A stretch of 64,000 nt of DNA from assembly GCA_963807065.1 (NCBI GenBank), contig CAWDZQ010000003.1, positions 1,116,001 to 1,180,000 of the forward strand, in the 5' to 3' direction. Made by a program: the position numbers and the translations under genes. Below the pieces are notes generated by a model that was given only the letters and a program-made list of their open reading frames with translations, was not told where the DNA came from and did no database searches. Positions within the stretch are counted from its first letter, which is position 1. The number at the start of each line of letters is the position of its first letter. This document shows positions 34,916-42,638 of the stretch, piece after piece. Origin of the DNA: CAWAND01 sp963807065 (lineage in GTDB: Bacteria > Chloroflexota > Anaerolineae > Anaerolineales > E44-bin32).

Positions 34916-36124
34916 ATGCGCATTCTCATCGAACACGGCAGCAGTCAAATGAACAACCTGGGCGATGTCGCTATGCTCCAGGTGACCGTCGAGCGGTTGC
35001 GCGCGCTTTGGCCGGATGCCCGCCTGGCTGTGATCACGCGATCTGAGGCATCGCTGGCAAGGCACATCCCGTCAGTGGCACCTGTCGTAGTCAACTACCC
35101 TTCGTCCTGGACGCGACTTGCAAAGTTCAGCCGATCAAGGTTGGGAGCGATCCCACGGGCGCTCCGCCTCCGATGGGAAGCCAGACTGAGCAGGGTGCTC
35201 CCCGCAGGTTACAAACTCAATCTAGTGGGGGCGGTGGAAGCAGCAGACCTCGTCGTCCATGCTGGGTCGGGGGTCTTCGCCGACCCTTTTCTTCCGGCTG
35301 CTCTTCGCCGGGTGGATCTCATGCGGCTTGCAGTGCTCCACGGCAAGCCGACGGCAATGTTCAGCCAGGGAATCGGCCCCCTACAAAACCCCCTCCTCAG
35401 GGACGCCGTCAGATTGACATTGGCAAAGGTCGGGTTTGTTTCGGTCAGAGATCCGGGTAGTGCCGCCCTGCTGGTTGACTTGTTGGAGCGGGAAGAGAGC
35501 CACATCCCAGTCACTGGGGACGATGCGTTGGAACTTGCCTATCGTTCACGAGGCAACGCGTTGGCCACGGATCTCGGCCTCAACCTTCGCTTCGAACCCT
35601 ACAGTGGCTTCTCCGAAGGGGACCTGCCCCTCCTCGAAAGCCTTCTGATGAGCGTACTGCCTGCTCTGAGCGGGACCGAGAGCAAGGTAGTGCCGCTTTC
35701 TATCCACCCGAACGACGCAAACGCAACCAGCGCATGGATGAAGGCGGCCGGACTGACCCCAGCCGCTCGCCACCACGAAGGAACGGTTCCCGGCCTGCTG
35801 GAAGCCATGTCACCCTGCCGGCTGGTCATCACCGGCAGCTACCATGGGGCTGTGCTTGCGTTGGGTCAGGGTATTCCCGCCATCTGCCTTTTCAAGTCCG
35901 CCTACTATCAACGCAAGTTTTCGGGGCTGGCAGAGCTGTTTCCCGGCGGTTGTGAACTTATCGATCTCAGATCGAAGCACGATGCACAATCGGTCGGCGA
36001 AGTGGCGGGTTGCCTGCTCAAAGAAGGTGAGGGCCTGAGACCGAGGCTATGGGAACAAACTCGCCAACAGATCCTGGCTTCGAACGAAGCCTATGCCCAG
36101 TTTGGCGACTTGGTCAAATCTTGA
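34916..36124 (+). CDS. Polysaccharide pyruvyl transferase family protein
   Basis: A 402-residue protein of the polysaccharide pyruvyl transferase family (CsaB/WcaK-like), which adds a ketal-linked pyruvate from phosphoenolpyruvate to a sugar. Family hallmarks are GSSQMNNLGDVAMLQVTVE at the N-terminus, HAGSGVFADPF, MFSQGIGPLQNP, SVRDPGSAALL, VTGDDALEL, VITGSYHGAVLALGQGIPAICL and CLFKSAYYQRKFSGL. Expected to be cytoplasmic. It opens the plus-strand operon that continues with the QueC-like family, after 58 bases. Pyruvylated glycans often bind S-layer-type domains. Confidence 0.88.
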   Translation: MRILIEHGSSQMNNLGDVAMLQVTVERLRALWPDARLAVITRSEASLARHIPSVAPVVVNYPSSWTRLAKFSRSRLGAIPRALRLRWEARLSRVLPAGYKLNLVGAVEAADLVVHAGSGVFADPFLPAALRRVDLMRLAVLHGKPTAMFSQGIGPLQNPLLRDAVRLTLAKVGFVSVRDPGSAALLVDLLEREESHIPVTGDDALELAYRSRGNALATDLGLNLRFEPYSGFSEGDLPLLESLLMSVLPALSGTESKVVPLSIHPNDANATSAWMKAAGLTPAARHHEGTVPGLLEAMSPCRLVITGSYHGAVLALGQGIPAICLFKSAYYQRKFSGLAELFPGGCELIDLRSKHDAQSVGEVAGCLLKEGEGLRPRLWEQTRQQILASNEAYAQFGDLVKS

Positions 36125-36182
36125 TGGATGGGTCACGGTCGAAGGGAAGAACGATCCCCCGGTCTGTGGACGGCACCCGACG

Positions 36183-37421
36183 GTGAGGATTCTCGGTCTG
36201 GACAGCGGACCTTCTCCTCGCAGAGCCAACATGTTCCGGATCGCCGCTCGGATTCAATATCGCTCACGGTGGCTGCCAGATGACGTGCTCTGGATCGACG
36301 TGCCGGGAGATTTCTCTGACCAAGTAAGCCGCACGGGGAGCCCGTGGCTGGCCGCGCTGCTTCCCCTGGCGATGGTCCTGGGTGAATACATCGCGCTGGA
36401 CCTGGCCGTGGATGGCACACTCTTGACCCATGCCGATCGTCTCATGGCCACCTGGTCACGCTGGTACCCGGAACTCCACCCGATCGAAATACGAGCTCCG
36501 ATCGCCGAACCGCCGACGGCACCCTCAAGTCAGAAGACAGGCGCATTCTTCTCGGGAGGGGTCGATTCTTTCTACACTGTACTTTACGATCGAACCGAAG
36601 GGGGCGGCACCATCGATGAATTGGTATATATCGAGGGCGCCGATATCGCCCTGGACAATGCAGCCGCCTACCAGCAGGTGATGGCCACTATAGAGCGCGC
36701 CGCTCAAGTCTGGCGCATGCCGGTTGTCAGGACGGCGACGAATTTGCGGGAAACTCGCTTTCGGGAGACGGATCTTAACTACCTTTCGAATGGAAGCCTA
36801 TTGGCGGCTATTGGGCTGGCGCTTGAACCTCGCTACCAACAACTCTTGATTTCCTCCGCCTGGCCCCAAGGAACGCCCCGGCCGCTCGGCTCGCACCCGG
36901 AGACCGACCCGCTTTTCTCCACGGATTCCTTGACATTCGTACATTACGGGGACTGGGCCGACCGAATAGCGAAGACTGAGTATGTGAGCCGCAATCCAGT
37001 CGCCTTGGAGAACTTGCGTGTGTGTTGGGAATCCGAGGCTGGGTCGAACTGCGGCCATTGCCTGAAGTGCTTGCGGACGATGACGGTCCTGGAGATCATC
37101 GGCGCCCTAGAGAACTGTCCGACGTTTGCGGCCGGATCACTCGACCTTGATTTGGTGAGCCGCCAATATCTGGGCCGAACGGAACTCTATTTCCAGAAGT
37201 TGATCGAGTTTGCCAACCAACGCGGCAGATCCGACATCGCACGAGCCATCGAAGCCGCCTTCGCTCGCACCAAACGCATGGACCGATATCTTCTCATGGG
37301 AATGGTACGTTCCGCCAGACACAGATGGCGGCACAATGCCCTCGCCCGGCGGCTAACTGGCCCTCTCGTACGGAAGGTCCGACCAATTGGCCGACGGCTC
37401 AACAAGCGCTTCCCCTGGTGA
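36183..37421 (+). CDS. QueC/ExsB-like PP-loop protein in a glycan locus, copy 1
   Basis: A 412-residue protein. Residues 1-115 form an N-terminal domain found in all copies here (DDVLWIDVPGDF, SPWLAALLPLA, WSRWYPEL). The PP-loop SGGVDSF lies at about 124-130, the ATP-pyrophosphate motif of N-type ATP pyrophosphatases. SHPETDPLFS follows at about 238-247, and a four-cysteine cluster comes next (C281, C290, C293, C296 in CWESEAGSNCGHCLKC), spaced like the zinc site of QueC. The C-terminal 100 residues are helical and basic. I chose GTG 36183 because VRILG aligns with the MRISP start of copy 2. Such enzymes activate a carboxylate or carbonyl by adenylation; the substrate is unknown. Glycan modification is inferred only from the neighbours. 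Confidence 0.75.
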   Translation: MRILGLDSGPSPRRANMFRIAARIQYRSRWLPDDVLWIDVPGDFSDQVSRTGSPWLAALLPLAMVLGEYIALDLAVDGTLLTHADRLMATWSRWYPELHPIEIRAPIAEPPTAPSSQKTGAFFSGGVDSFYTVLYDRTEGGGTIDELVYIEGADIALDNAAAYQQVMATIERAAQVWRMPVVRTATNLRETRFRETDLNYLSNGSLLAAIGLALEPRYQQLLISSAWPQGTPRPLGSHPETDPLFSTDSLTFVHYGDWADRIAKTEYVSRNPVALENLRVCWESEAGSNCGHCLKCLRTMTVLEIIGALENCPTFAAGSLDLDLVSRQYLGRTELYFQKLIEFANQRGRSDIARAIEAAFARTKRMDRYLLMGMVRSARHRWRHNALARRLTGPLVRKVRPIGRRLNKRFPW

Positions 37422-37547
37422 ACCAGCCTGCCTTGGGTGCGTTGTGCCTTTCCAACGGCTGCCTTAGACCAGGGCAAGACGTCCGTTCATCTCGTGCCAT
37501 CACGGGCTGGATCAAGCTTGAGTACATCATCGCGGCGAAGGTTTCGA

Positions 37548-37670
37548 ATGAAGATTTATGATCTCCACGCCTGGCGCAGTGTGCTCAAGCCCGGCTGGAC
37601 CCAGGCTGCTCAGATGGCCCTCCTTCATCAATCGGGTTGTCGTCTGATCGAGATGGAGCACCGGCCCTGA
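37548..37670 (+). CDS. Possible 40-residue protein coupled to copy 2
   Basis: A small open frame, MKIYDLHAWRSVLKPGWTQA onward, with GAAGG six bases before the ATG. Its TGA overlaps the ATG of the next gene (TGATG), as for a translationally coupled gene. The product is 40 residues, mixed charge, with no membrane segment and no family I recognise. It could instead be only a leader that loads ribosomes on copy 2. Confidence 0.35.
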   Translation: MKIYDLHAWRSVLKPGWTQAAQMALLHQSGCRLIEMEHRP

Positions 37671-38920
37671 TGCGCATCTCTCCTCCCGAGATTGTAGAGT
37701 CACCCTTGGCGCCAAATCACGTCCGCTTGCAAGCATGGGTCCACTTCCGGAATCCGATGGTGCCTCCAGATCGCGTCTGGTTTGATATCGATGACAAACT
37801 CGCCTCTGAGATTAGCCTCCAGGGGAACCCTTGGCTGGTGGCGTTGCTCCCCTTGGCCCTGACACGCCACGAGCCATTGGAAGTCGAGGCGCCGGTCGAC
37901 CCACTTGTGTTGGATCATGCCGAGAAGTTGCAGCGCATTTGGACGGGCTGGTATCCCCGGCTTTCTCACATTGACGTCATCGCCGACCTTGGCGCCCCCA
38001 CCATGCCTTCGGAACGGAAGACCGCCGTGTTCTTCTCAGGAGGGGTCGATTCCTTCTACACGGTGCTTCATACGCAAGCTGAAGGAGACCTGGCTGTCGA
38101 TGAACTGATTTTCATCCAAGGGGCGGACTTCCTCCACAATAACTCGACTGCCGTTGACAACGCCTCCGCCTCGGTTCGCGAGGCCGGCAAGGTCATGGGT
38201 ATCCCTGTCCAACTCTTGGTCACCAACCTTCGCTCGACGCACTTCGGCCAGCTCCATTATGACCAGATGGGGAGCGCCCCGTTGCTCGGTGCCGCCGGAC
38301 TGGCCCTCGAGTCTCGCTATCGGCAGCTCTTGATTTCTTCCACTTGGGCGGGCGCCGACCTGCATCCCTTGGCGAGCCATCCCGATACCGACCCGCTGAT
38401 GTCCAGCCAGGCAACGACCTTCGTCCATTATGGGGTTTGGGCGGACCGCATCCAAAAGACCGAGTTCATCAGCCGGTATCCGGTGGCCTTGGACCATCTC
38501 CGTGTGTGCTGGGAGTCGCCGAAAGGTGGCAACTGCGGGCGTTGTTTGAAGTGCCTGAGGACGATGGTGGCCCTTGAAGTGCGCGGCGAGTTGGAGCACT
38601 GCCACGCCTTTCCCTCCAGGCAGCTTGAAATGGACATGATCCGCAGAATGTACCTGGGACGAGAGTGGCGATACTTTCGCAACCTGCTCCCTTACGCCAG
38701 GGCCAATGGCCGACAGGACATCGCCGGAGCCATCCAGGAGGCATTTGACCGTACGGACCGAATCAATCGATGGATGCTGTTCGGATTGGTCTGGCGCGCT
38801 CGTATGTACTTCAAAGATATTCCGTGGGCCCGGACCTGGTTCGCACCTGCCTTCCTGCGTTTGCGCCGGGCGGCAGCCTGGGTCAACCACCGTCTGCCGC
38901 TGAAAAGGGGAGACTCCTGA
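37670..38920 (+). CDS. QueC/ExsB-like PP-loop protein, copy 2
   Basis: A 416-residue protein, colinear with copy 1. It has the shared N-terminal domain (DRVWFDIDDKL, NPWLVALLPLAL, WTGWYPRL), the PP-loop SGGVDSF at about 123-129, SHPDTDPLMS at about 236-245, and the cysteine cluster C280, C289, C292 and C295 (CWESPKGGNCGRCLKC). The C-terminal helices end RLRRAAAWVNHRLPLKRG. All motifs expected for an ATP pyrophosphatase are intact. It starts at ATG 37670, overlapping the stop of a 40-codon frame, and is followed by copy 3 with overlapping ends. The substrate is unknown; it may modify a sugar or a carrier-bound intermediate of the local glycan. Confidence 0.75.
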   Translation: MRISPPEIVESPLAPNHVRLQAWVHFRNPMVPPDRVWFDIDDKLASEISLQGNPWLVALLPLALTRHEPLEVEAPVDPLVLDHAEKLQRIWTGWYPRLSHIDVIADLGAPTMPSERKTAVFFSGGVDSFYTVLHTQAEGDLAVDELIFIQGADFLHNNSTAVDNASASVREAGKVMGIPVQLLVTNLRSTHFGQLHYDQMGSAPLLGAAGLALESRYRQLLISSTWAGADLHPLASHPDTDPLMSSQATTFVHYGVWADRIQKTEFISRYPVALDHLRVCWESPKGGNCGRCLKCLRTMVALEVRGELEHCHAFPSRQLEMDMIRRMYLGREWRYFRNLLPYARANGRQDIAGAIQEAFDRTDRINRWMLFGLVWRARMYFKDIPWARTWFAPAFLRLRRAAAWVNHRLPLKRGDS

Positions 38921-40545
38921 CGAAAGCACTTAAAATCGGGAATCCGCGCTTCACACGCTCTCCCAGAGACCCCAGTTTTGTGCGCTGCTCAGTCGAGGCC
39001 GCCTGCCCCGGGTTGGCCACGATTCCAGAAGACTGGTGGTTTGAGGTCCCGGAAGATTTGGCTGATGGCCTTGACCGCTCTGGCAACGCATGGCTTATCT
39101 CCATGCTCCCCCTGGCAATCACGCTTGGGTGCCCGCTTTCGATGGAGCTTCCGGTCGACACAGTCCTGCTGGAAAATGCCCGCCGGCTGACGGCCATCTG
39201 GGGCGAATGGTACAGGAACCTGCGGCCCGTGCCATTGAATGTCCCGGTACACACTGCCGCTGAGCCGGCTGGGCCCCGGCCGATCGGCCTCTTCTTCTCC
39301 GGCGGAATCAATTCGTTCTACACGTTGCTGCGCGCCAAGGAAACCCAGGATGCCGACATCGATGAACTGTTGTTCATCCAGGGTTTTGACATCCCATTGG
39401 CGAACACGCGTGCGCACTCCCGAGCGATCGACCGAATTCAAGAAATCGCCGACAAGCTCGGAAAGCGGCTGGTGACCGTCGCTACCAACATTCGCCAGAC
39501 CAGGTTTCAGGAATCGAGCTGGACCGATCTAGCCTTCGGCTGCCTTCTAGCCGGAGCTGGCCATTCGCTCGGGCGGCGCTATCGGCAACTGGTGATCTCG
39601 TCCGGCCTGCCAGCCACTCATCTCCGCCCTCACGCCTCCCACCCGGAAACAGATCCGCTCTTCTCATCCTCATGGACGAGCTTCCGCCACTATGCAGTTG
39701 AAACCGACCGCATCCCCAAGCTCGAGTTTCTACGGGCCCATCCGCTGGCCCTTCAGAACCTGCGCGTCTGCTACGAATCTGATACCGGGGACAACTGCGG
39801 CCGCTGTATGAAGTGCGTCATCGCCATGGCAATGCTCGAGATCGTAGGGGGCTTGGAAGAGGCATCCGCCTTCCCAGGAGGAAAGCTCGATCTGGATCTG
39901 ATTCGCCGTACCTATATAAACCAGGGCGTCATCAGCTTTCGCACGATCCAGGCGTCAGCGCTGGAGCACGGGCGGGAGGACATTGCCGAAGCTGTAGAAG
40001 CGGCATTTCAGAGGACGGAACGATTGGATCGCTGGTTCCACTTGAACTGGATCCGACGTGTTCGCTCTCGCCTCGAGTTCAAATCCGGCGGCGCGGCGCA
40101 TCACGCGCTCGATCCGGCCAATTCTCTGGCGATGGGGAAGATGGCTCAACCGCCGAATGCCATGACCGACACCGCCTTCCCCAGCTCCTCCGGCAAGAAC
40201 TGCTCCCACCCATCGACGGCTCCACGCAGGGCTGCCGGCGACGGTCTCGGCACCCTCCTGGCGGCCATGCCTTTCGGGTTGATGGAAAAGGGAGGAATGA
40301 CCTCCATATCAGCGAGATCGACCACTCGCCGCGCCGGGACGAGACCCTTAGGATTTCGGTCCGGACAGCAACTCCCGGCCGGATCGCCAGGTCCGAGCGG
40401 GTCTGGATTGACGTCCCAAGCGATCTGGGCAGTGGGGTCGGTGCCAGCGGGAGCCCCTGGCTGCTCCTCTTCTTGCTCCTGGCTCTGGCGAGTGGGGCAA
40501 GCGGTCAACAGGCGTCTGCCTTGGTGGGTTCGGTTCCTGGCATAG
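38917..40545 (+). CDS. QueC/ExsB-like PP-loop protein, copy 3, with altered loop and long tail
   Basis: A protein of about 542 residues. The family core covers residues 1-400: EDWWFEVPEDL, NAWLISMLPLAI, WGEWYRNL, SHPETDPLFS and the cysteines C285, C294, C297 and C300 (CYESDTGDNCGRCMKC). The PP-loop reads SGGINSF (128-134), with Asn where copies 1 and 2 have Asp, so ATP use may be impaired. The start is unusual: the only plausible one is CTG 38917, preceded by GGGGAG and overlapping the stop of copy 2; GTG 38980 would cut into the conserved domain. After RVRSRLEF the tail of about 140 residues is unlike the family until NRRLPWWV, and the region contains a remnant of a fourth copy. Confidence 0.65.
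   Translation: MTKALKIGNPRFTRSPRDPSFVRCSVEAACPGLATIPEDWWFEVPEDLADGLDRSGNAWLISMLPLAITLGCPLSMELPVDTVLLENARRLTAIWGEWYRNLRPVPLNVPVHTAAEPAGPRPIGLFFSGGINSFYTLLRAKETQDADIDELLFIQGFDIPLANTRAHSRAIDRIQEIADKLGKRLVTVATNIRQTRFQESSWTDLAFGCLLAGAGHSLGRRYRQLVISSGLPATHLRPHASHPETDPLFSSSWTSFRHYAVETDRIPKLEFLRAHPLALQNLRVCYESDTGDNCGRCMKCVIAMAMLEIVGGLEEASAFPGGKLDLDLIRRTYINQGVISFRTIQASALEHGREDIAEAVEAAFQRTERLDRWFHLNWIRRVRSRLEFKSGGAAHHALDPANSLAMGKMAQPPNAMTDTAFPSSSGKNCSHPSTAPRRAAGDGLGTLLAAMPFGLMEKGGMTSISARSTTRRAGTRPLGFRSGQQLPAGSPGPSGSGLTSQAIWAVGSVPAGAPGCSSSCSWLWRVGQAVNRRLPWWVRFLA
40297..40545 (+). pseudogene. Remnant of a fourth QueC-like copy with internal deletion
   Basis: In a frame other than copy 3, bases about 40314-40490 encode SPRRDETLRISVRTATPG and RVWIDVPSDLGSG, then GSPWLLLFLLLALASG. 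This matches the N-terminal domain of copy 1 (SPRRANMFRIAAR, VLWIDVPGDF, SPWLAALLPLA). An ATG at 40297 follows GGAGG but is one base out of frame. From about 40490 the frame of copy 3 gives VGQAVNRRLPWWVRFLA, resembling the C-terminal ends of copies 1 and 2. So the PP-loop and cysteine core have been lost between the LPLA-type motif and the C-terminus. Confidence 0.6.
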
Positions 40546-40602
40546 CCATAGCTGGCCTCGGCACGCTGTTTCGTTAGGCGCGCCTGAATTCCATCGGCGG
40601 GG

Positions 40603-41364
40603 TCAACGCGTTGGATGCCCGGGGCCGCCCAGGCGCTGGCGGATCACGCGCCAGGTGAACAGCGGAACACCAATCAGGTAGCGGCGCCAAAGCCGTCTGG
40701 GTTCGATCAGCATTCGCCCAAGCCACTCCAGGCCATGATCGGCCAGGAACTTCGGGGGTCGCCGCAGTCGTCCTGAGACGTAGTCAAACGCTGCCCCGCC
40801 AGTCAACCCGACACGGACGTCGAGCCGATCCCAGTTTTCCATCAGCCAGCGTTCCTGGCGCGGCATGCCGAAACCCACGATCAGGATATCCGGGGCCAGG
40901 TGATTGATCTCTGCCACGATGGCTTGATTTTCAGGCCCATCCGCCGTCTTGTCGAAATACCCATGGTGCGTCCCGGCGATCTTGAGCGTAGGGTTGTGCC
41001 CGAGCAGAGCCCTTCCTGCTTTTTCGGCGACCCCCTCGTGTCCACCGAGAAAGTACAAGCTGAAATCGTTTTCGGCGCAGAATCTCGCCAGATCCCACAG
41101 CCAGTCGGCGTAGGTGACGCGCTCTTTAAATCGAGACCCCAGAACCCTGGCGGCAAACAGCGCACCGGAGCCATCCGGAAAGACGGCGGTCGAACGGTTG
41201 AGGAATTCCCGCATCCATGGCTTTTCATAGGCCAGGTTGAGCGCGTGGGCATTGACATTGAGCAGCAGGACCTTGGCCTTGGTCTCAATGGCCTGCCCGA
41301 TGATGGCGTGCAGACCTGGGACAGTCAGCGCGTGGACGCGGACGCCGAGGATATCCGACTGCAC
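40603..41364 (-). CDS. WecG/TagA/CpsF-family glycosyltransferase, copy 1
   Basis: A 253-residue GT26 enzyme, which adds the second sugar (often ManNAc or ManNAcA) to a polyprenyl-diphospho sugar. Motifs are SDILGVRVHALTVPG at the start, VLLLNVNAHALNLAYEK, AVFPDGSGALFAARVLG with the catalytic Asp, FLGGHEGVAEKAGRAL, ILIVGFGMPRQERWLMEN and VGLTGGAAFDYVSGRLRRPPKFL. The C-terminal basic stretch RRLWRRYLIGVP is the membrane-binding helix. It overlaps the 3' end of the following paralogue by 80 bases, so the exact end of that gene is in doubt. Confidence 0.9.
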   Translation of the reverse strand: MQSDILGVRVHALTVPGLHAIIGQAIETKAKVLLLNVNAHALNLAYEKPWMREFLNRSTAVFPDGSGALFAARVLGSRFKERVTYADWLWDLARFCAENDFSLYFLGGHEGVAEKAGRALLGHNPTLKIAGTHHGYFDKTADGPENQAIVAEINHLAPDILIVGFGMPRQERWLMENWDRLDVRVGLTGGAAFDYVSGRLRRPPKFLADHGLEWLGRMLIEPRRLWRRYLIGVPLFTWRVIRQRLGGPGHPTR

Positions 41365-42217
41365 GACCTGTCTCGAGGTCGCCGGCCCCGGAAGACGCGA
41401 TGTCAGCCGGTGCCTGCGGCTCCAACGCCGGGGGTTGAACGCCCGTCTGCTCGAAGTCGTAGTCTTTCAGACCCAGCACCTGGGCCAGATAGAGCACCAG
41501 GAAGTGGGGGTAGCGAAGGTAGCGGCGCCACAATCGCCGCGGCTCCGTGGCCAACCGGAAGAGCCATTCCAAACCTGAGCGCTGGATCCAACGCGGCGCC
41601 TGCCGCTTGCGTCCCGACAGGAAATCGAAAGCCGCGCCCACCCCGATCAGCACGTGGGCATTGAGCGCCTCCACGTGCTCAGCCATCCATTTTTCCTGCC
41701 TGGGCGAGCCGAGCGCCACCCACACGATGTCCGGCGAGGCGGCGTTGATCTCCGCCACCAGGGCGGCATCCTGCTCGCCAGTCATCCCTCCGAAAGCAGG
41801 GGAAAGGCAGCCCACGACCTGGATTCCGGGGAATTGGACCTCCAGGAAATCTCGAACCCGTTCGGGCACACCCGAGTGCCCCCCCAAGAGCACGTGCCGA
41901 TAGCCCGGCGTGACCGACCTCTGCGCCACCGACTGCATGACGTCGGGGCCATAGACGCGATTCGCTCTGGGATGTCCGCTGGCCCGGGAAATCCACACCA
42001 AGGGCATGCCATCCGGAGTGGTCAAACCACTCTGGTTGAAGACCTGCTTTAGATCGGGGTCGTCCTGGCAAGCGAGGATGCTGTAAATCGGCGTCAAGCA
42101 GACGTAGTGCTTCTCATCCCGGGCGATCCAACCGTCGATAGCGTCCAAGGCTTGATCCATGTTGATCGGATGGACACCGACGCCCAATATGTTGATCCGA
42201 GATGGGATCTCGCTCAT
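41285..42217 (-). CDS. WecG/TagA/CpsF-family glycosyltransferase, copy 2
   Basis: A protein of up to 310 residues starting at ATG 42217 (MSEIPSRINILGVGVHPINM). It has TTPDGMPLVWISRASG with the catalytic Asp, VLLGGHSGVPERVRDFLE, IVWVALGSPRQEKWMAEHVE, VLIGVGAAFDFLSGRKRQAPRW and the membrane helix RRLWRRYLRYPHFLVLYLAQVLGL. The last 60 residues are low-complexity and overlap the start of copy 1 by 80 bases, so a frameshift near the end cannot be excluded. The two paralogues probably act one after the other or on different lipid-linked primers, consistent with several initiating transferases nearby. Confidence 0.88.
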   Translation of the reverse strand: MSEIPSRINILGVGVHPINMDQALDAIDGWIARDEKHYVCLTPIYSILACQDDPDLKQVFNQSGLTTPDGMPLVWISRASGHPRANRVYGPDVMQSVAQRSVTPGYRHVLLGGHSGVPERVRDFLEVQFPGIQVVGCLSPAFGGMTGEQDAALVAEINAASPDIVWVALGSPRQEKWMAEHVEALNAHVLIGVGAAFDFLSGRKRQAPRWIQRSGLEWLFRLATEPRRLWRRYLRYPHFLVLYLAQVLGLKDYDFEQTGVQPPALEPQAPADIASSGAGDLETGRAVGYPRRPRPRADCPRSARHHRAGH

Positions 42218-42638
42218 TGCAGCTCCCCGCCGCTGCCAGCACCCACCGACCCAAAAACCGGACGGCTCCACCAAGCGGCTGGCGCGGGGCCTATAACAGC
42301 CGGATGTTTGGATCCTCTAGAGGCTTGGATGCCGCGCCGGACCCGTACCTCCCCGGAAGACGCGCCCGAGTGGCGCAGCCCGCCCAGTCGCGGCTCACAC
42401 GCTCCGGGAGCGCGGGGCGGCCTTGCGAGTCTTGCCAACGATGGAATCCATAGAGTGTACATCGAAGTTGAATGGGAATGCATGCTCTACCCGTCCCCCA
42501 AACGTGGTCCAACCGCGCGAGATGATGGTTGATACCCTGGGCCGCATGCTGTACTCTGATTATGTGATGAAATTCACAATCGGGGATGAGATCTCCGCGC
42601 TGGGTATGGATACGGGTCAACGGGAGAAGGATAGGGAG
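42218..42638. promoter_or_regulatory. Intergenic region, divergent
   Basis: A 420-base gap upstream of the beta-helix protein gene. It holds a perfect TGTGA-N6-TCACA palindrome (42563-42578) and, before the start codon, GGAGAAGG ending eight bases upstream of ATG 42639. There is also a ten-base palindrome CCTCTAGAGG at 42314-42323. No gene is convincing in the rest. Confidence 0.4.
42563..42578. promoter_or_regulatory. Perfect TGTGA-N6-TCACA palindrome upstream of beta-helix gene
   Basis: TGTGATGAAATTCACA, about 60-75 bases before the start of the secreted beta-helix protein. It belongs to the same class as the sites at 10485 and 44979 and fits Rex- or CRP-type operators equally. Confidence 0.55.

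Noticed and set aside
40146..40508. Minus-strand open frame of 120 codons under QueC-like copy 3
   Set aside because: Not conserved in pattern, no start signal, and it overlaps the plus-strand remnant that has clear similarity to the other copies.
42310..42322. GGATCCTCTAGAG, identical to a piece of a common cloning-vector polylinker
   Set aside because: Only 13 bases, with no further vector match on either side; two overlapping restriction-type palindromes can arise by chance.
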